A stretch of 64,000 nt of DNA from Smittia aterrima (lineage: Eukaryota > Arthropoda > Insecta > Diptera > Chironomidae). Below the pieces are notes generated by a model. That model had not been told where the DNA came from. It was given only the letters and a program-made list of their open reading frames with translations, and did not search any database. Location of the stretch: contig CP093829.1 in the NCBI GenBank assembly GCA_033063855.1, positions 14,911,537 through 14,975,536 on the forward strand, given 5' to 3'. Below, in pieces: positions 8,354 through 23,300 of the stretch (positions within the stretch are counted from its first letter, which is position 1; every line of letters starts with the position of its first letter). Both the position numbers and the translations under genes were made by a program.

Positions 8354-11300
8354 ATGTCAACAATTCTGTTGTGCAAAAGTGAAAATAATATGATTAACAA
8401 CAACAGCATCTATCAAGCGTCGTCTAATCATCTGAAGGAAATCGAGCCCGAAACAATAAGGTAAGCTATCTCGTAGCTTAATTAATTAGGCAAGTGTGTG
8501 CACGAAAGGAGTGAGCGAGAAAAATATTGCGTTTCAGAATTTTCGGCTTCTCATAAGAGTCACATTTGAAGAGTGAATGCGATAGCGATTTTAAGCACAT
8601 TTCCACCCGGCTTCGCGGGGAATTTTTTACAAAAGTTTTCGTGTGTGGTACGTGGAAGAGAAAATAAAAGTCTGATGTCATTTTACGAGATAATTATTTT
8701 ATTATGGAAGCGTGAGTTGATGACATAAATTATCGATAATCAAATTCGAGTGTGTGCGTCTAAGCTCTGGAAAGAGTTTTTCTTTTTGCTTCGTGTGTTG
8801 TGCAATGAAGGGAACCAAAAAAACGTGCCACTCAGCTGTTCCATGTTTGCCGCCATTTCTGAAAATCATCTGATTCTGCCCAACCTTTAGTATAAATGCG
8901 CAGCGTTTTTCCTTCTAACAGAGAAGCCTCATCGGAAAAAGTGGATTGGAAAAGTTTTTCTATTGAAATGCAATTCATCGGATTCATTAGTCGTTCGAGT
9001 TTCTAAGAAAACATTGATTACATAATAAAGACACGAGTGCGCGTAGATAAGAGAATTTTTAATTTTGTGAATGAATTTTTTGTTAAAATTATATTTTTTA
9101 AAAGAATCTAATCAGCTGATTTTCCCTTTCTCGACGAAAGTTCTTTCATTTTTCAAGGGACGCCGTTTTTCAATTTCAAGAGATGTCAGAGTATTTGTGT
9201 ACACGATGAGCGTCTCTTGCCCTTTTACATAATGCAGCATAAGAATCCCGAAAAAAACGAAGAATATATGTCGGAGCATAGCACACACAGTCTTATGATA
9301 CTTTCTCGTTCCATTAAAACACATTATTCAATAATACTCGGTCGTCTCGACGGAGTGAGCGCGTACTCACGACGTAAACTAACACAGCCAAAGGCACCGG
9401 TTCATCGGAGACATCACATGGCTTTCATGGCATTGAAAGTACAGTTGTGTTAAAAGAATCAGCCGTTTTTGGAGCGAAAAGTCGATTGAGCATATATTTC
9501 TTGTTGTGGGAAGTTTTTCTGTTAAGATTTCCAATTTGATTCTTCTTTTCTTCTTCTTCTCTCGATGCACATTAACTTCCTAATGAAAATTAATGTTCTT
9601 CTTTGTTATTTCGGGTCTTGGATATTTAAATCTGATTAAGACAATGGTGAAACCTGATGACATAAATGATTTTTCGGATTTTGTTTAGTGCTTGAGGTCA
9701 ATGATCAAGTTAACAAATCTTTCATCTCCTCTTCACTCGTCTCTATTCTTAATTGACAAGTTAAGCAGGCTCCGAGCTTGTTCAGCTTTAAAAGTTCATA
9801 ATTGTCGAAGAGAGATTCTTCTCACTCAACATTCAACTCCAGACAAGATCATAAAAAATATTTTCTATTCAATATAATGTTTAATAATAGTTTCTTCAAA
9901 ATTATTGTTTTCTTAAACGCTTCTCCTCCTTTCACTTGACGTAATATTTTAGAAAATGCTCTAGAAAATATTCTTTCCAATTCCTCTCCTCGCGTTGCTC
10001 GATTCTTTCTTTTCGGTTGAACGAGAAAAGCTGGAAGGTGGGAAACTATTTTATGAGTCTCTGGCCACAAATTAATGAATATTCAATCGTATTTTATTGT
10101 TTTGCTTCGCTTTAGCTATTTTCTTTTATGCTTTTTGGAGAACAATGGTAGAAGAGGCTTAAGCTCATCGACGAGTGAAGCTTTTTTTTCATTTTCAATG
10201 CGCTAAAACTCTAGAAATTCAAATTTTCTTGTCTAAGAAAACAATAACAACTCAGTTGAGTCTTCTTCTATCCGGCATTCATTAAAAAGGCATCGCTGTT
10301 GTGTTTTTTATTTTCATGCAATCGTAAAAGCAAGAGAACGACGTAAGTTGTAAAATGAAACAGAAACAGGTGCATCTTCTATAGTAACGATGATGCCCAC
10401 ATATAAACGAAATGTTGCTGTAATTATGTTTCCATCTTTACACCACAATTTTGTGGCTTTTCAAATGTAAAGCGAGCGAGAAGCATGCAACAGAAAGTTA
10501 ATATTTTATGATTTTCTCATAACTTTTTTATCCGGGAAACAATGAACCTCAGAGCATTTATTTGATACAGCATATGGTGATGCGTTGGCTCTCGTTTACA
10601 TAAATTTCCAATTTCTCTAGTAAATTCCAACGCTCTCAAGACATCAGCTGCTTCGTTGACAAAATATCTTATAAGAATGATAGAGCGTATTCGCACAATC
10701 AAAGTTTGTAGAATTGAAGGCAGTAAGAAATTAAATTAAAAGAAGGAAAATATTCGTAAGAAGAAGCAAAGAAATGTGAAGTTTCGCCATGGCAAAAACC
10801 AATATCTCAAGAACAACATACAAGCGAGTCGATGCCACGAAGAAGAAGTCGACGGTTGAAGTCGAGTATAGAGAGAGAGAGAGAAAACGCAACGAACGAA
10901 GAAGAAAATAAAATCGCAAAAAAGCTGAATTCCTCCGCAATGTGGCTCGTCTAAAAATAAAACATTCGAGCAAACGCAAAATGTAATGAAACAGCAGCGG
11001 AAGAAGAAGAATCTTTTAATGAAAAAAAAAAGTTGAATGTGTGGTTGATTCTTGTTCAAAGGTTTTTTTTTCGCAAAGAGTTCTCGTTGCTAAAGCCAAA
11101 AATTGAAGCATGAAAACTCTACACAAAGAAACGAGAGCGTTGGCCATCGGAAAAGCTAATGAACGAAGCAAAAATTTTAGTTACGAGAGCTCAAACGAAA
11201 TTTTCGAAGCTTAAGCGTCACTTTCAAAATGTGATGTCGTGTTTCTACATTGAGCATCTGTATGTTGATCGTTTTATCACAAGCCCCCTTCAAATGTGTT

Positions 11301-14300
11301 TGTGCATCTTCTTCAAAGCGATGGATTATATAACCTTCAAAATAAAGAAAAGCTTCTTGTTCTTTTGAAGTTGCTTCGAGAATTCTCTTTCCTTCCTTTG
11401 TTCCGTCGAATTTACGAGCAGATTTCTTCTTCGATTTACTGGCATACACATTTATGAAACAAGGAAGATGTTTTACTCTCCATCCTTATTCTTATATGAT
11501 TTAAGCGATGCAAACACGTGGCCGTAAACTCACTCAAAGGATGACCTTTTTGGCTTGTTTCATGTTTTCGTTGCAAAGGGCGCGCGTTTTATGCCTTCCT
11601 TCTTCTTACATCTCTTGAGCGTCGTTCTCATTTTATGTCATGTGATATTCGCGCTTGGCTTCGCTTTTTTTTCTGTAGCGACTATTATGCAGCGTCATCC
11701 GCTGGCATCGAATTGCTCCAGTCGTTTGATTTTAGAAATCTTTATTGACGCTGATCACATGACGACTCCACGTGCGTTTAAATGTGCAACAGCCTCCTGC
11801 GATGATAAGTTGTTAACTTTTAACTTGAGTTGAACCAAAAGTTACTTGTTAGATTGCAATTCGACTGAGGCCATCAAAAAGGTTTCTTGTCCATCAGCTA
11901 CGACGAAAGAAACATATGACGCAAAAAGTGTTGAAACTCGATACGAATTGGTGTTCTTAACAGCGTCGTAGTGTTTACGTTCTAATAATTCAAAAGAATT
12001 TTTTGTTTCGTTTGTTAAGTTAATCGCTCTGGCGCCAAGCTTTGTTATTGTTGGCCTGTAACTCTTAATTAGATTTTGTTGCATTTTTTTTTGCTTCAAC
12101 TCCGACATCGTTTCGTCTTTCGTGGCTTTGATTGATTTGTATAAGTAGAGGTGATGATGATAAGGCGAAACTGACTTCTCGTTGATTTTAATGAGCAAGA
12201 TGAAAATGAATTTGAAGTACAATGCCAACCCGTCGTGGCACGTTCATGTATTGATTTACGATTAAATTCCAATAAAAGCTTCTGGGGAGTACAAAGACTC
12301 TCAAATTGAAATAAAAGTCGAACGAAAAGGGCTAAATCGCCTCCCTCGTCATCATAAAAGTTTACTCTTACGTTAAGCGCGCGTGAAAATAAAACATGAA
12401 GTTAGAGCAGTTCGAGAACGATCGCCTTCGGATGAAAAGCCCTAAAAAGCAACAAGAGAAAATATCGTAAAACTGAAAGAAATCATTAAAATGCAAAAAG
12501 GAAGAACTGAAAGGAAAACCTACGACTTATCAACGCGACATACAAATTGGCATTAAAGAAGATGGAAGAGAAGGCATTTCCCGGGCGCGTTGTTTTTATG
12601 GCGCGACAATGAAACGTAATATTGTGGCTTTTGCCTGTGTGCCTGATGCGACAGCAGTTAAACAATATTGCGAATCAGCATTTGTTCGTGATAATTCTCG
12701 CGAATCCAAAAGTTAAAATTGAATTTTAAATCGCTTTATCGTGAAACGTGTGCTCGTTCGTTCAAGAAAGTCCTACGCGCGCCTCTACAATCTTCCGAGC
12801 AATCCATAAAAGACGCTCGAGACAGCTGAAAATCTCCCTAATAAGACGAAATGTGAGAGAGAAACAGTCGTCGCGTCATCAAGCACACATGGTCAGACAC
12901 GAGATCGCTCGACTGATTCATAAAAACAAATTCAGGTGGTTTTTCAATGTGAATATTGTGCTTGTTTTTTCGGTGCGGCGCAACGCTAACGGCAGCAGTG
13001 GATGAATCATGATGAATGGAAAGTGCAAGTTTTTAAATCAGTCCATGACATCGTGAGCTGGTGGTTCATTCAGCTCTTAATTGATGCGAAGCCCACGATT
13101 TTATTCTGTCGGAAATAAATTATTTGCCGATGGTGCTTATTCCCACCACTGTCATCTTGATCGTCGTGCGGCCAACGCCGAAGTAATCATTCCCCCAAAC
13201 AAACACCATTGCACATGTCGATGTCAATCCTTTTCGGTCACGTTGAATTTATTTTCTCCTTCTTTTTGCAACGCCCAAATCTCTTCGTAACTTCTTTATT
13301 CTCTTTGTACCCACAGCAAGTCGAGCGTGGTGTGTGACACATCGCGATTTTATTTCGCGAGAATCGCTTTACAGCCGCCAGCCACCGATACATCGTGTCT
13401 TGGATCTATGCCAGGCGCCATAATTTTTCTTTTTATTTCGTTTTGATTTTCTTATTTTCTTTCCGTCTCTCTCGCCCGGCTACATTTAAAAATAATTCGC
13501 ATTCGAGTCGACACTCTTTGGGCTGTTGATCGTCACAAGCAAGCTCTCTGGGTGTCTGCGAAATTTAGTTCGGTGTCACTTGATTTTCTCATAACATTAC
13601 CCTGTTTCCTCATAATAACATTGCGAATTTTTGTTTTGTTGATTCCGCCTCCAATCCTAAAAATAACATTTGTGAAAAGAGCAGGCACCTGTCCAAAAAG
13701 GAAAAATAGAAAATCGATGATTACTTTTACAAAGTTTTCATCTCTTTCTTTCAGCTGACAAGTTAAGACAAATCTTTATTAGCTCAATTTAACGAATAGC
13801 GTTTTGAATGATTTCAGTGAGAAGGGACAACATGTGCCAATATGACGACCTTTGAGCAACGTAAATAAATGATTTCTATAAAGTTTCAACAGCACGAGAC
13901 TTGCTTAAAGTTCTTACTCTTCTCAATTTGGGTCATTGCATGATTTTCAATCAAAAAGTCGAGCGATGTCTCGCTGTAAATTGAAATAAATTCAGATTTT
14001 TCTTCGTTTCCTCCCAGGGGTCGGTCGTCATTACAATTATTTTATTAGAATTCATTCAAGAGTGTTCAAGATTTTTAAGAGCTTTGGAAACTGATAAGAG
14101 TCTAATAGGACCGGTTTGAAGTTAAATGAATGACTCAAAATTTTCCATCGTCTTTTTGAAACTCTAATTCAATCAAAAATTCAAAGAAGAAAGTAATTTT
14201 GATAAAATGACTATCTCTGTTCTTTGTTTCGATCATTTAAAAGCGAGATTCATTTATGACTAACAACAACAGAAGTTTTTCCCGCTCATTATTGTTTCAG

Positions 14301-17300
14301 TGATAAGAGCGTAGATCGAGTTGGAAAACGAAGCCTTTTGTGAAAAGGTCAAGGAGATTACATGGGTGATACATTGAATGCGTTCTTGTTTCATTAATGA
14401 GCAAAGACTATTAGCTACAAATGAAAATGACTTTCAACTTATCAAGCCGCTACAAAGTTTTCCTTAAATCAGTCGACATATATTTTTGTTTACGAATTCT
14501 CTTTATTGTTTAATTGTCTCATTTGCCTTTTATTCGAACTTTCACCGATCAACTCTAGCTTATTTCCTTGTTTTTGTTGTACTTCAAAATGTTTACGTTT
14601 TAAAAAATGACTTCGTGCTAAACTTCTGATGATATGTCAACTAATTTTTTCATCCGAAAAAATAATTATGAGTTTTACCTTTTCGGGAATAATAAAACAT
14701 TTAAGCTTCAACCTTTAATCGTGCTCGTATTTTAATGTAGTGCTAATGTGCTAATATAAATCACATGTTCTCTAACATACCGTGGCTCCTTTTTCCCCTT
14801 CGCAAGTTGAAATATCATGTAAATTAAAAAAAACGAATGTGAATGAACTGTTCGCTCGGTATGTGTGAATTTAACTTCGTCGAGTTTTTCGAACGATCTG
14901 GTTTTGATGTTATATTTTCTTCTGTTCGCCTTTTCACCGCTTTGAGCCCACTCATTTCAAAATGCTAGTAATTAGAGTAAATATGTGATAAATGAAGAAT
15001 GAATGATAATTAACCCGTGTGCTCGTCTTTGTTGCTCGCATGAGCCTTCCTCGCTTTTATCACTATAATGTGTAAAAGTCTGGGCACGGTGCGATATGTT
15101 TCAAAGCTCCTTCCGTCATTAGTAGAGCGAAATTATGCAAAAGGCTATAACATAACAAATTGGTGTTAAATGTTCATACCATTAAACGAGACGAAGTAAG
15201 GGCGAGCGAAGCAAGAAAATATTTTTTCGGCCACTAGCTGCGCACTGATATTTATGTAAATTTTATTGCTTCTATTACACGTTTTTATTAATGAAGTCAC
15301 ACGTCGATTTAAGAGCTTTTCCGCTAGAAATTTCTTTGATGAAAGTCAATGAGAACTCTCATCGTTTGATTCTGTTTAATGTTAATGGTACCGGCATTCA
15401 TGATGTTTCTGTATTCACTAAAATTGTTCGTAAACAAAACAACTGTGTCCGCGAGAGTGAGACTAGCAAGTATTCTCATTATTTTCATACAAACCGGTAT
15501 GAATATTTGCATGAATATTATTTGCCATTGATTTGCGGACACCGCTCTCTAGGATTGCAAGCCTCAGATGTTAGCAGTTTCGAATTGCACACATCGCGCG
15601 CATTCCATTGACTTGCATTTTGAACGGCTTTGCTATTAATAACAGGGAATGTTCGTACGGCGGTGAAATAATAATTAAGATTGTGTGCGGTAACGTAAAA
15701 TTCAATAATTCGTTACAGTTCTGTTGCCATTGAACATTCAAATATTTATTTTACATTGTATCGACTCAATTTTCGACGACGAATGATGTGATTCGAATCA
15801 ACTTGACTGCCCCATAATTTGAAAATGCATGGACAGATCAGAGAGTTTCACAGTAATACGATAATAACTAAGTCAGTTGATGGAATACAATGAAAGGTTT
15901 CGCTATGAAAGAACTCGCCTCGTGCGAAGGGAGTGAGAGAAAAGTAAATCACACGACATTGTAGCGCAATCTTCCATTCCATATAACCATTTGTTTGCTG
16001 ATAACACCTTTGCGAGGTCATAAACAACTCACAAACACTGATGACTTCTAGAGTACACAACCGCATTTTTAAAATTAAAAACTAGAACAGTCAAAGCTTT
16101 GCTCGTGAGTGGCAATCGAAGCAATCGTTTCTGGCGCCAGTGAAAAGGAAAAATATCGCTGACGATTACGCAACGTTTGTTTTGATTTTTTTTATTCCCT
16201 TCGCTTCATTGTTTCGCTACTCAGTTGCCGTGTAATTACAGTCTTCGAATCATCTGATTTCAGTTCTTCCCTTGCACAATTGTGTTGATGATTGCTCGAC
16301 AGAGTTCGCCTTTGCTCACTTCGTAGGCGCGAAAATATTTTTCCATTATGCTAAAGTCGCTGCTTTCTTCCTCAACAATCTATTTTATATTTTTTTTTTC
16401 GTGAGCGCCTGATAATTCGCGGTGGTAATAAAGCAAATAAATTTATTTACTCGTTATTTTTTCCCATCTAAGAGCCCGCATTTCTTGCTTAGGGATTATT
16501 TATGGCGCACAGGTATCCTACAATTTAAGTAAATTATTTTTTCTTTTAATGTGATTCCTAGTCGCCGTTTTATGGCTTACACATGAGTGAACGAACTTCG
16601 CTGTAGGTCCAGTCCCCCTACACAAACAACATCTTGCATTGAGCTTCAATTGTAATCTTTGTTTTTTATTGCCAATACATTGAGATGCATCGTAAACTTT
16701 ATGATATAATCAGATTCGTGCACTTCGGTGCCTCTGAAGGGTTACGTAGTGAAGAGGCAAGAGACACTTTGTTTTTCCGGCTTCTTTTTGAGATTTTATT
16801 GCGCTTCACTTGGCTGAATCATCAACAAACGTCAGCTGATGACTCACGTTCCTTAGCGCCAAGTCTGCTTCTTCCCTAAAGCAATATCAGTTGTCGAATT
16901 TATTTGCCTCCGTTTTAAGCTTAGCTACGTTCTCTTCCTCACGTTTCTTGCCCTCGTTTTGTACTTTTATTGTTAATCTTTCCTTCAAACTAGAGTTTAT
17001 TTCATTTCTCAAGAACGTTTCTTATCTCAAGCTTTATGTCTTAATCAAATAACACCAAAATAGCAAGGTGTCCTAGTCCTATATATTTTTTTTTCATGAG
17101 CTCGAGATAAAAGCATTCGTAAATTATGTCATTTAATACTTCGATAAATTTCGGCGAATCGAAATGAGAACAAGTGGATTGAAATTGCCTTTTCGATCCT
17201 TGGTAATTCATCATACGACTTTGATTGATAGACGCGCAAAAATAAATTAGGCATCACAATAACAAGCTGACAAAGAAAATTCCTATTAAATATTATCTAA

Positions 17301-20300
17301 TGACATTTAAAAAAATGTTTTTGACTCATATCAAAAGAAGATGAAGACTTCCTACTCCCAAAGGAACAATTGAAAAACGAAGCGAGAAAAGTAAATCTTC
17401 AGATTATTTTGAAAGCAACCACTTAAGCTAGACCAGAGAAGCGATGATGCACTTGAATACGTTCCGGATATTTCTCTTCTTTAATGTGTTTATTTTGATG
17501 AAACATAAAAGCACATGCTTTCCATTTTACGATTATTTCCTTACGAACGTTTTCTGTTTCCCCATGTTCCAGGAGAGTTCTCTACTTGGAAACTTCTTCT
17601 TGTCTTTACTCGGGAGAAAATGAAGAAATTAAATTTTTCTTTTTCGTTATTGTGATCGTAAAATTTTTGAATGGGATAACCCAACTTTCATCCATTTTCG
17701 GGGCAACCATTAAGAAGCTTCTAGTGATATAAAACCTTCATGACAAGAGAAACTTTTCGGCGCTCTCCGAACCCAAACTCATAAAAAAGAATTTTCGGTC
17801 GTTTACACGAAAGACGCTCAACGATGTTGAGTGAAAAGATCGAGCAGCAGCATATCTTATGCATCGTGTGCTCGCCTGTGTGTTCCGTGCTTAAGCAAAA
17901 TGCAATTATATTTTCCAATTTGCCGGCCCATAAATTTTGTGCAGTGCAGAATAAAGAAGACGACGAGAGAAAGAGAGATGTAGAAACTGGCTGAGTTGAG
18001 CTAAGTTGAGTGATGTACGAAGGCCACAAAGCTTCAGCTTATTTTCCTTCGTTCATGTTTGAATTCTTTAACACGATGCAATGAAGAAGAAAAAAGCGAC
18101 ACAAAGAGAAATTTTTGCTGCACTTTTTCGTGTACGAAATGCATTGAGAGCTAGTGCTTGCTATTTGGAGCATAACGTCTGGGGTGTCGCTTGACGACTC
18201 TCATACACCTTACAACTGCTGAACATGCATTTTTGCATGAAAATCATGACGAGAGAGAAACTAGTATCGCGATTCAACGAGTTCTTTGACACATTTTTTT
18301 TGCTAAAGATGATTCTTTGAAGTAAACACTCGACGACGAGACAACGTGCGGAAAGAAAGAACGACAAACAAAAAATCTCTTACTTGAAAACAAAACAAAA
18401 ACTTTACTCTCAGTGTCACGATGAACGAAATGTGCTGATTTACTGTCAATCAATTTGAAATTGTTGAAACAGTCAGATGTATCGAGCATGATGGAAAATA
18501 TTTTTGCATCCAGAAGCGTCTCGTCAAAGTCTCAACAACAATTGATGCCTCATTTATTTATAAGTTTTGTTTTGAAGCGAAGTGAACCGCGTTGAGTGAA
18601 GTAAAAATCAATAGCGACGAGAAAAATAAACTCAGTGTAGTGAAGAGAGTGCTGCCTCAATATTTCCAGTAGTCTTATAGTTAGAAAGCAATCAGAACCA
18701 ATTTCATGGGAATGACCTTCAAGCGAGCGGCAAAAATTGATAATATCGCTGTCGACTGCCAAAAGATCATTTACAAGCGGAGGCGATGAAGAAGAGAGAA
18801 CTAAAATACTTAGCAATGTAGAGATTGAACAAGAGAAAGCTTTACTTTAATCCCACGGCTGTTGCGAGGCGAAGAAAACCCTGGGAACAATTGTAGATCC
18901 ATCCAATATATTACCGTCTCCTCTCCTCGCCAAATGTTTCTCTTGTTTTTGTCTAAGCTCTTTCATAAAGTTCTAGCGCTGACTTCTTTGTCTGCCTCTG
19001 AAGTAATCAAAAAAGCAAAATAAATATTTTTTCGGGTCCAAATTGAATTGACATTGAGAATCAGCGAGCTTAATAGATTTCTATATTGCTTCATAAACTT
19101 TTGCCTTCACATCTTGTGTGCGGTTTTTTTCTAGCTCTACAATGTGAGCTGAAAAAATACGCGAAACAAATCAACTACGCATTAGATTTTTGTTGATTAA
19201 TTTCAATACGATCTCGTTGATTTTTTGCAAGTTTGTACGTTTTGTTCTGCGGGAAAATGAAAGGAACCCGATGAAGTCTCACATATGCAAAGATTTCAGT
19301 CAAATCATATGATCAGGGATCAGTGGGTTGCGCTATTAATTTGATATTTTTAAAGGCCTTTTTCTTAAGATATTTGTCATGTGAAGAAACGGAACAGTCA
19401 CAGTTCCGAGTTTTCGTGTTGAAGAACTAATTGTGTGATAGGCTGTCCGATCACATGTTCAATTATTTTATTTTCATGCGGTGAGTCACGTACACGAGCG
19501 AATAAATATTTCTCTGAAGAAGCCGCTTGTTGATGCGTGTGTCTGTGCGTTAATTTGAATTTAAAGCTAATCTTCTTATTTAACATATAAACGTTTCATC
19601 TTGCTATGTATCCATCGCTTCGGCTTTCGGTCGCTGTGAATCGCCATAAACATTGTTTAGTTCGTACATTCCGATTTTGCTTTCAAGTTAGAAATGGAGA
19701 AGGCATTTAAATAACTGAAACACATTTCTTCGCTGCTGCGGCTGTTGTATGTAAATGTGTGTCTGTCTGGTTTTAATTGATGACGTGGATCAGCTGTGCT
19801 CGACGTAAAAATTATTTTTGGATATTTGAACAGTTTCTTCCCTTCTCTATTCTTTAATTTGAACTTTTGTTTTTCTATCGAGAAAAGCGGCATTGGCATC
19901 AATAATGAACACTTAACGCGCAAATAATCATTCGCTGATGCTTACTTGTCAGTAGCAGTTTTAAAAGACGCGATTTTTCAACGATTACGTAATCAAATCA
20001 TCGTCTTTGATGCAATCTTCGTTGTGAGAAGCAACAGCGCTAACTATGCAAAATGTGTCTAAGAATTTCATCGAATCTGAAACCTCGAAGGCTAAGTCGT
20101 GATGTAGTTCCTCTAGTCATTGCACCACACAATATTATTCATTTTGCTGCACTCTGAAATGCAAGATATGCTCTTCTAGTCATTTTTTTTTCTCCATTTC
20201 TCGTGCTGCGTCGTCTGAAAGCGCCGATTCGTGGTATGAGACGAGATAAATTGCTGTAAAACTTTGGTTTCTCCTATGCGACTAAAAACAGAGAAAGAGA

Positions 20301-23300
20301 GCAGCCAGCATAATTGAATCAGCGTTGGGAACGACCGTAAAAATGAATGTGTCTGATTTTTTTTGCAACTGCATACAGTTCATTTTTGCCGGCCTATGAG
20401 TTCTCTCTCTTTCTCTCTCGTCGCTGACTCTGCAATCCATTCTTCTCTATTTTTGATCAATGCCGAGTCGCGTTCATCTGTATTTCAACTATTTTAGTAT
20501 CTGCAAGTAGTCGATGTGTGTGTAGGGTTGTGTAGTATACACGAGATGATGTTGGAAAGCAGCCGAATGAGAGTAGAAAGAAGAAGTTGGATGAAAAAAA
20601 CTATGATTTTCTAGCTCTGTCTTGCGTGTTGTGTTTCGCTGCGATCAGACGGAAAATAGTAAAGAAATTCAAACGGTTGGAAATGGTTGATGTCTCTCGT
20701 GGAAACGCTCTCAGAATAAAAATATAAAGTTGATTCATGAAAAGAAGAAATTGTAAAATTTTCAATTTCTAAAAAATATTTTTCTTGCAAATTTTGTTGG
20801 ATTCATCGTTTTTCGATAATAATAAAAAGTAAATATGAAGAAATCGTTTTGAAAGTGCAATCGGGTGAAACTTCTACTGTTGCCAACAAAAATAAGTCGC
20901 TTCTATTGGTTTGTGAAAGTTTTCTTTCATCTAACTCCTTCGTCTGCTCGCATTACGCACGGGTTGAGCTTAAAAATAAACTAATTTGCCAACTGCTTCT
21001 GTTATTCACACCGAAAGCCACAGATACACGCGACTGTTTCAAAATCTTTTTAAGCTAACGAAGTAAACAAATCTTAAGTGAACACTCGGATCCACTTGTT
21101 ACGAGAAACGAGCCCTAAAGGAAAGAAAACGAAAGATAATTGCTCAAAAAATTATAAAATCGTAAAAGAAGTTCCCGAAAGTTATTTTTAGTAAAATCGT
21201 GTGGTAAAGGAATAACAATAATAATTTCTGAGAAGTTAAAGAGTATTTTTGCGGAAAGGGAGCTTTTAATAAAGAAGAGTGAGCGTCATTGACGATAAAC
21301 GAAGGAAAATCAGTTGAACATAAATCGATTTAATGATGTGCAAGAAATTGTGTCATGCTGTGAGTGTTTCCGATTAATAAAATAAACGTCATCGCTCTTC
21401 TGTTCTGACGTCGTTCTTTTAATGAATCAGCCAGGGATTTCTGAAAGCAAATGATTTTTATTCTAGTTCTCTCTTTGCATTATGCAATAAATATTTCATC
21501 TCATTTTCCCGAAAAAAAATCTTTTCTCTATATAGATGATTATTTTTTATTCTCGATAAGAATCAAAAAAAGCTTTACTATAATATTCATTTTATCTATT
21601 TCAATATAATTTGAAATAAAGATTTAAGGAGTTCCGACGATCTGTATTTAATCGTTATGACTCATATTCTTGTCTTCAAATTTTAACGAAGAATGTGGAT
21701 GGTACTCGAAATCAGCTGATGTTTGTTTATTTTTATTTTTTCATTCAATTACTTGTTTGCTCGTTTTGAGTTTTATAGTTTATTCACATTAAAAATGTAT
21801 CAACTTATTTACAGTCAATTGAGCTTTTACATTACAAGTCGTTCAATTTTATTCTCTTCTCCCTTCGTTGATTGAAGGCATCATATAGAGTATGAGATTA
21901 CTGAGACTATTATCACGTCATCGATTGTTCACTTACATTTTCTTTAATATTTTCATTTATCTTTTTTCAGATTGAAACGTGAAGAGGGTGGAGGTTCAAT
22001 TATAATTCAAACAATGAATCAGCCGCAACAAATGCAACAGCAAAACTGTCAACAGTCGCTGGATTCGCGACCAATGGATCATGATGAGAAGAAAATGCGA
22101 CGTCAAATCGCCAATAGCAACGAGCGTCGTCGCATGCAGAGCATCAACGCTGGGTTCCAAAGTTTGCGTCAACTTTTGCCACACCATGAAGGTGAAAAGC
22201 TCAGCAAGGTGAGTCTTAATGATTTTTTTTACATCAACGGACACCTCACGGTTCTCGGACGATTCCTTTTCAAACCATAAAGACGAAGTAAGACTCGATA
22301 ATAAAACGCTGAGCTTTACAAAGTTACACTGTCTATGTACATCTAATCAATTTGCAATTCCCTTGCACTCAATTAGCAATTTATGGCATTCGACTTAATC
22401 AACTACCGGGAACTGAGGGCGCTTTGTGATTGTGAATAAACTTAATCAGTATAAGTTATACACTGATTAAGCAATTAAAAGATTCTAGCTCATAAATTAA
22501 AAAGTTTTATTAATGAACATCAATCGAAAGCGAAATTCCATACGTGCCAAGTACGAACGATACTTTGTTGCGTTGAGTGGAAATCATAAAAGCAAAAAAG
22601 TCTTGCGTTGAAAGAAAGAAAGAATAATGGCAGAAAGCTGCAACATTTAATGATTGGCTACCTTGGTTAATTATGCAAATCTACATTTCCCTAGCACCAA
22701 TGATTTTTTTATTTACTTAGACGTAGAACGTTGGATGCACTTAGGTGACTCGCTCGTTCTCGCAATCATCGTAGAGATTATGATCGTTAAGTTGCCGCCC
22801 CTGATCATTTTACTCACTGCGAGAGCACAGGCGGCGACAACAAAACGCGCGGTTATTGAAAAGCCAACAAAAACGGATTATGTCTCTAAATTTATTTTAT
22901 GATTCGATCGTAAATAATAAATTTATTTCGCTATTAAATAATAGATTAGCTTCTCTACTCGACACTCTTGAGTGCTCTCAGGATTATAATTTTTTTGGAA
23001 CCTTGTGTATTTGTGCTTGCAATTTATTTCTTGTCACAAAAAAAGCTTTGTTCGTTGACATTTGAACAAGGCGGTTTCTTAGAACAACAGAAGTGCGCTT
23101 TATGCGGCTTTTCTCGCGGTGCAATCAATGCAACATTATTTTTTCCGTCGTTGATAATTAGTCAACTGCTTGAAGGACAAGTGGACAAATGATCTTTAGA
23201 TTGCGCAATAGCTTTTTCTTGTATTGCAGTTTTTACTTCTCGCTACACAACAAAAAGTCACGTAGAAGAGTCATTGAGACTCATTCAATGCACATCGCTT

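Larger units (their letters stand above)
8461..21970 (+). other. crp intron 1 (13.5 kb)
   Basis: Donor GTAAGC at 8461 and acceptor TTTTTTCAG at 21970. No nested gene could be supported: the open frames here are short, overlap each other on both strands, have no recognisable domains and fit chance. Visible content is limited to purine and pyrimidine-rich simple repeats (for example AG runs at 10870-10884 and CT-rich sequence near 20403-20420) and E-boxes of the AP-4 type. A leader-like A-rich stretch just before exon 2 is noted separately. Confidence 0.8.

Noticed and set aside
11842..12228. 128-codon minus-strand frame in crp intron 1
   Set aside because: Within the length expected by chance for this much AT-rich DNA; no motif.
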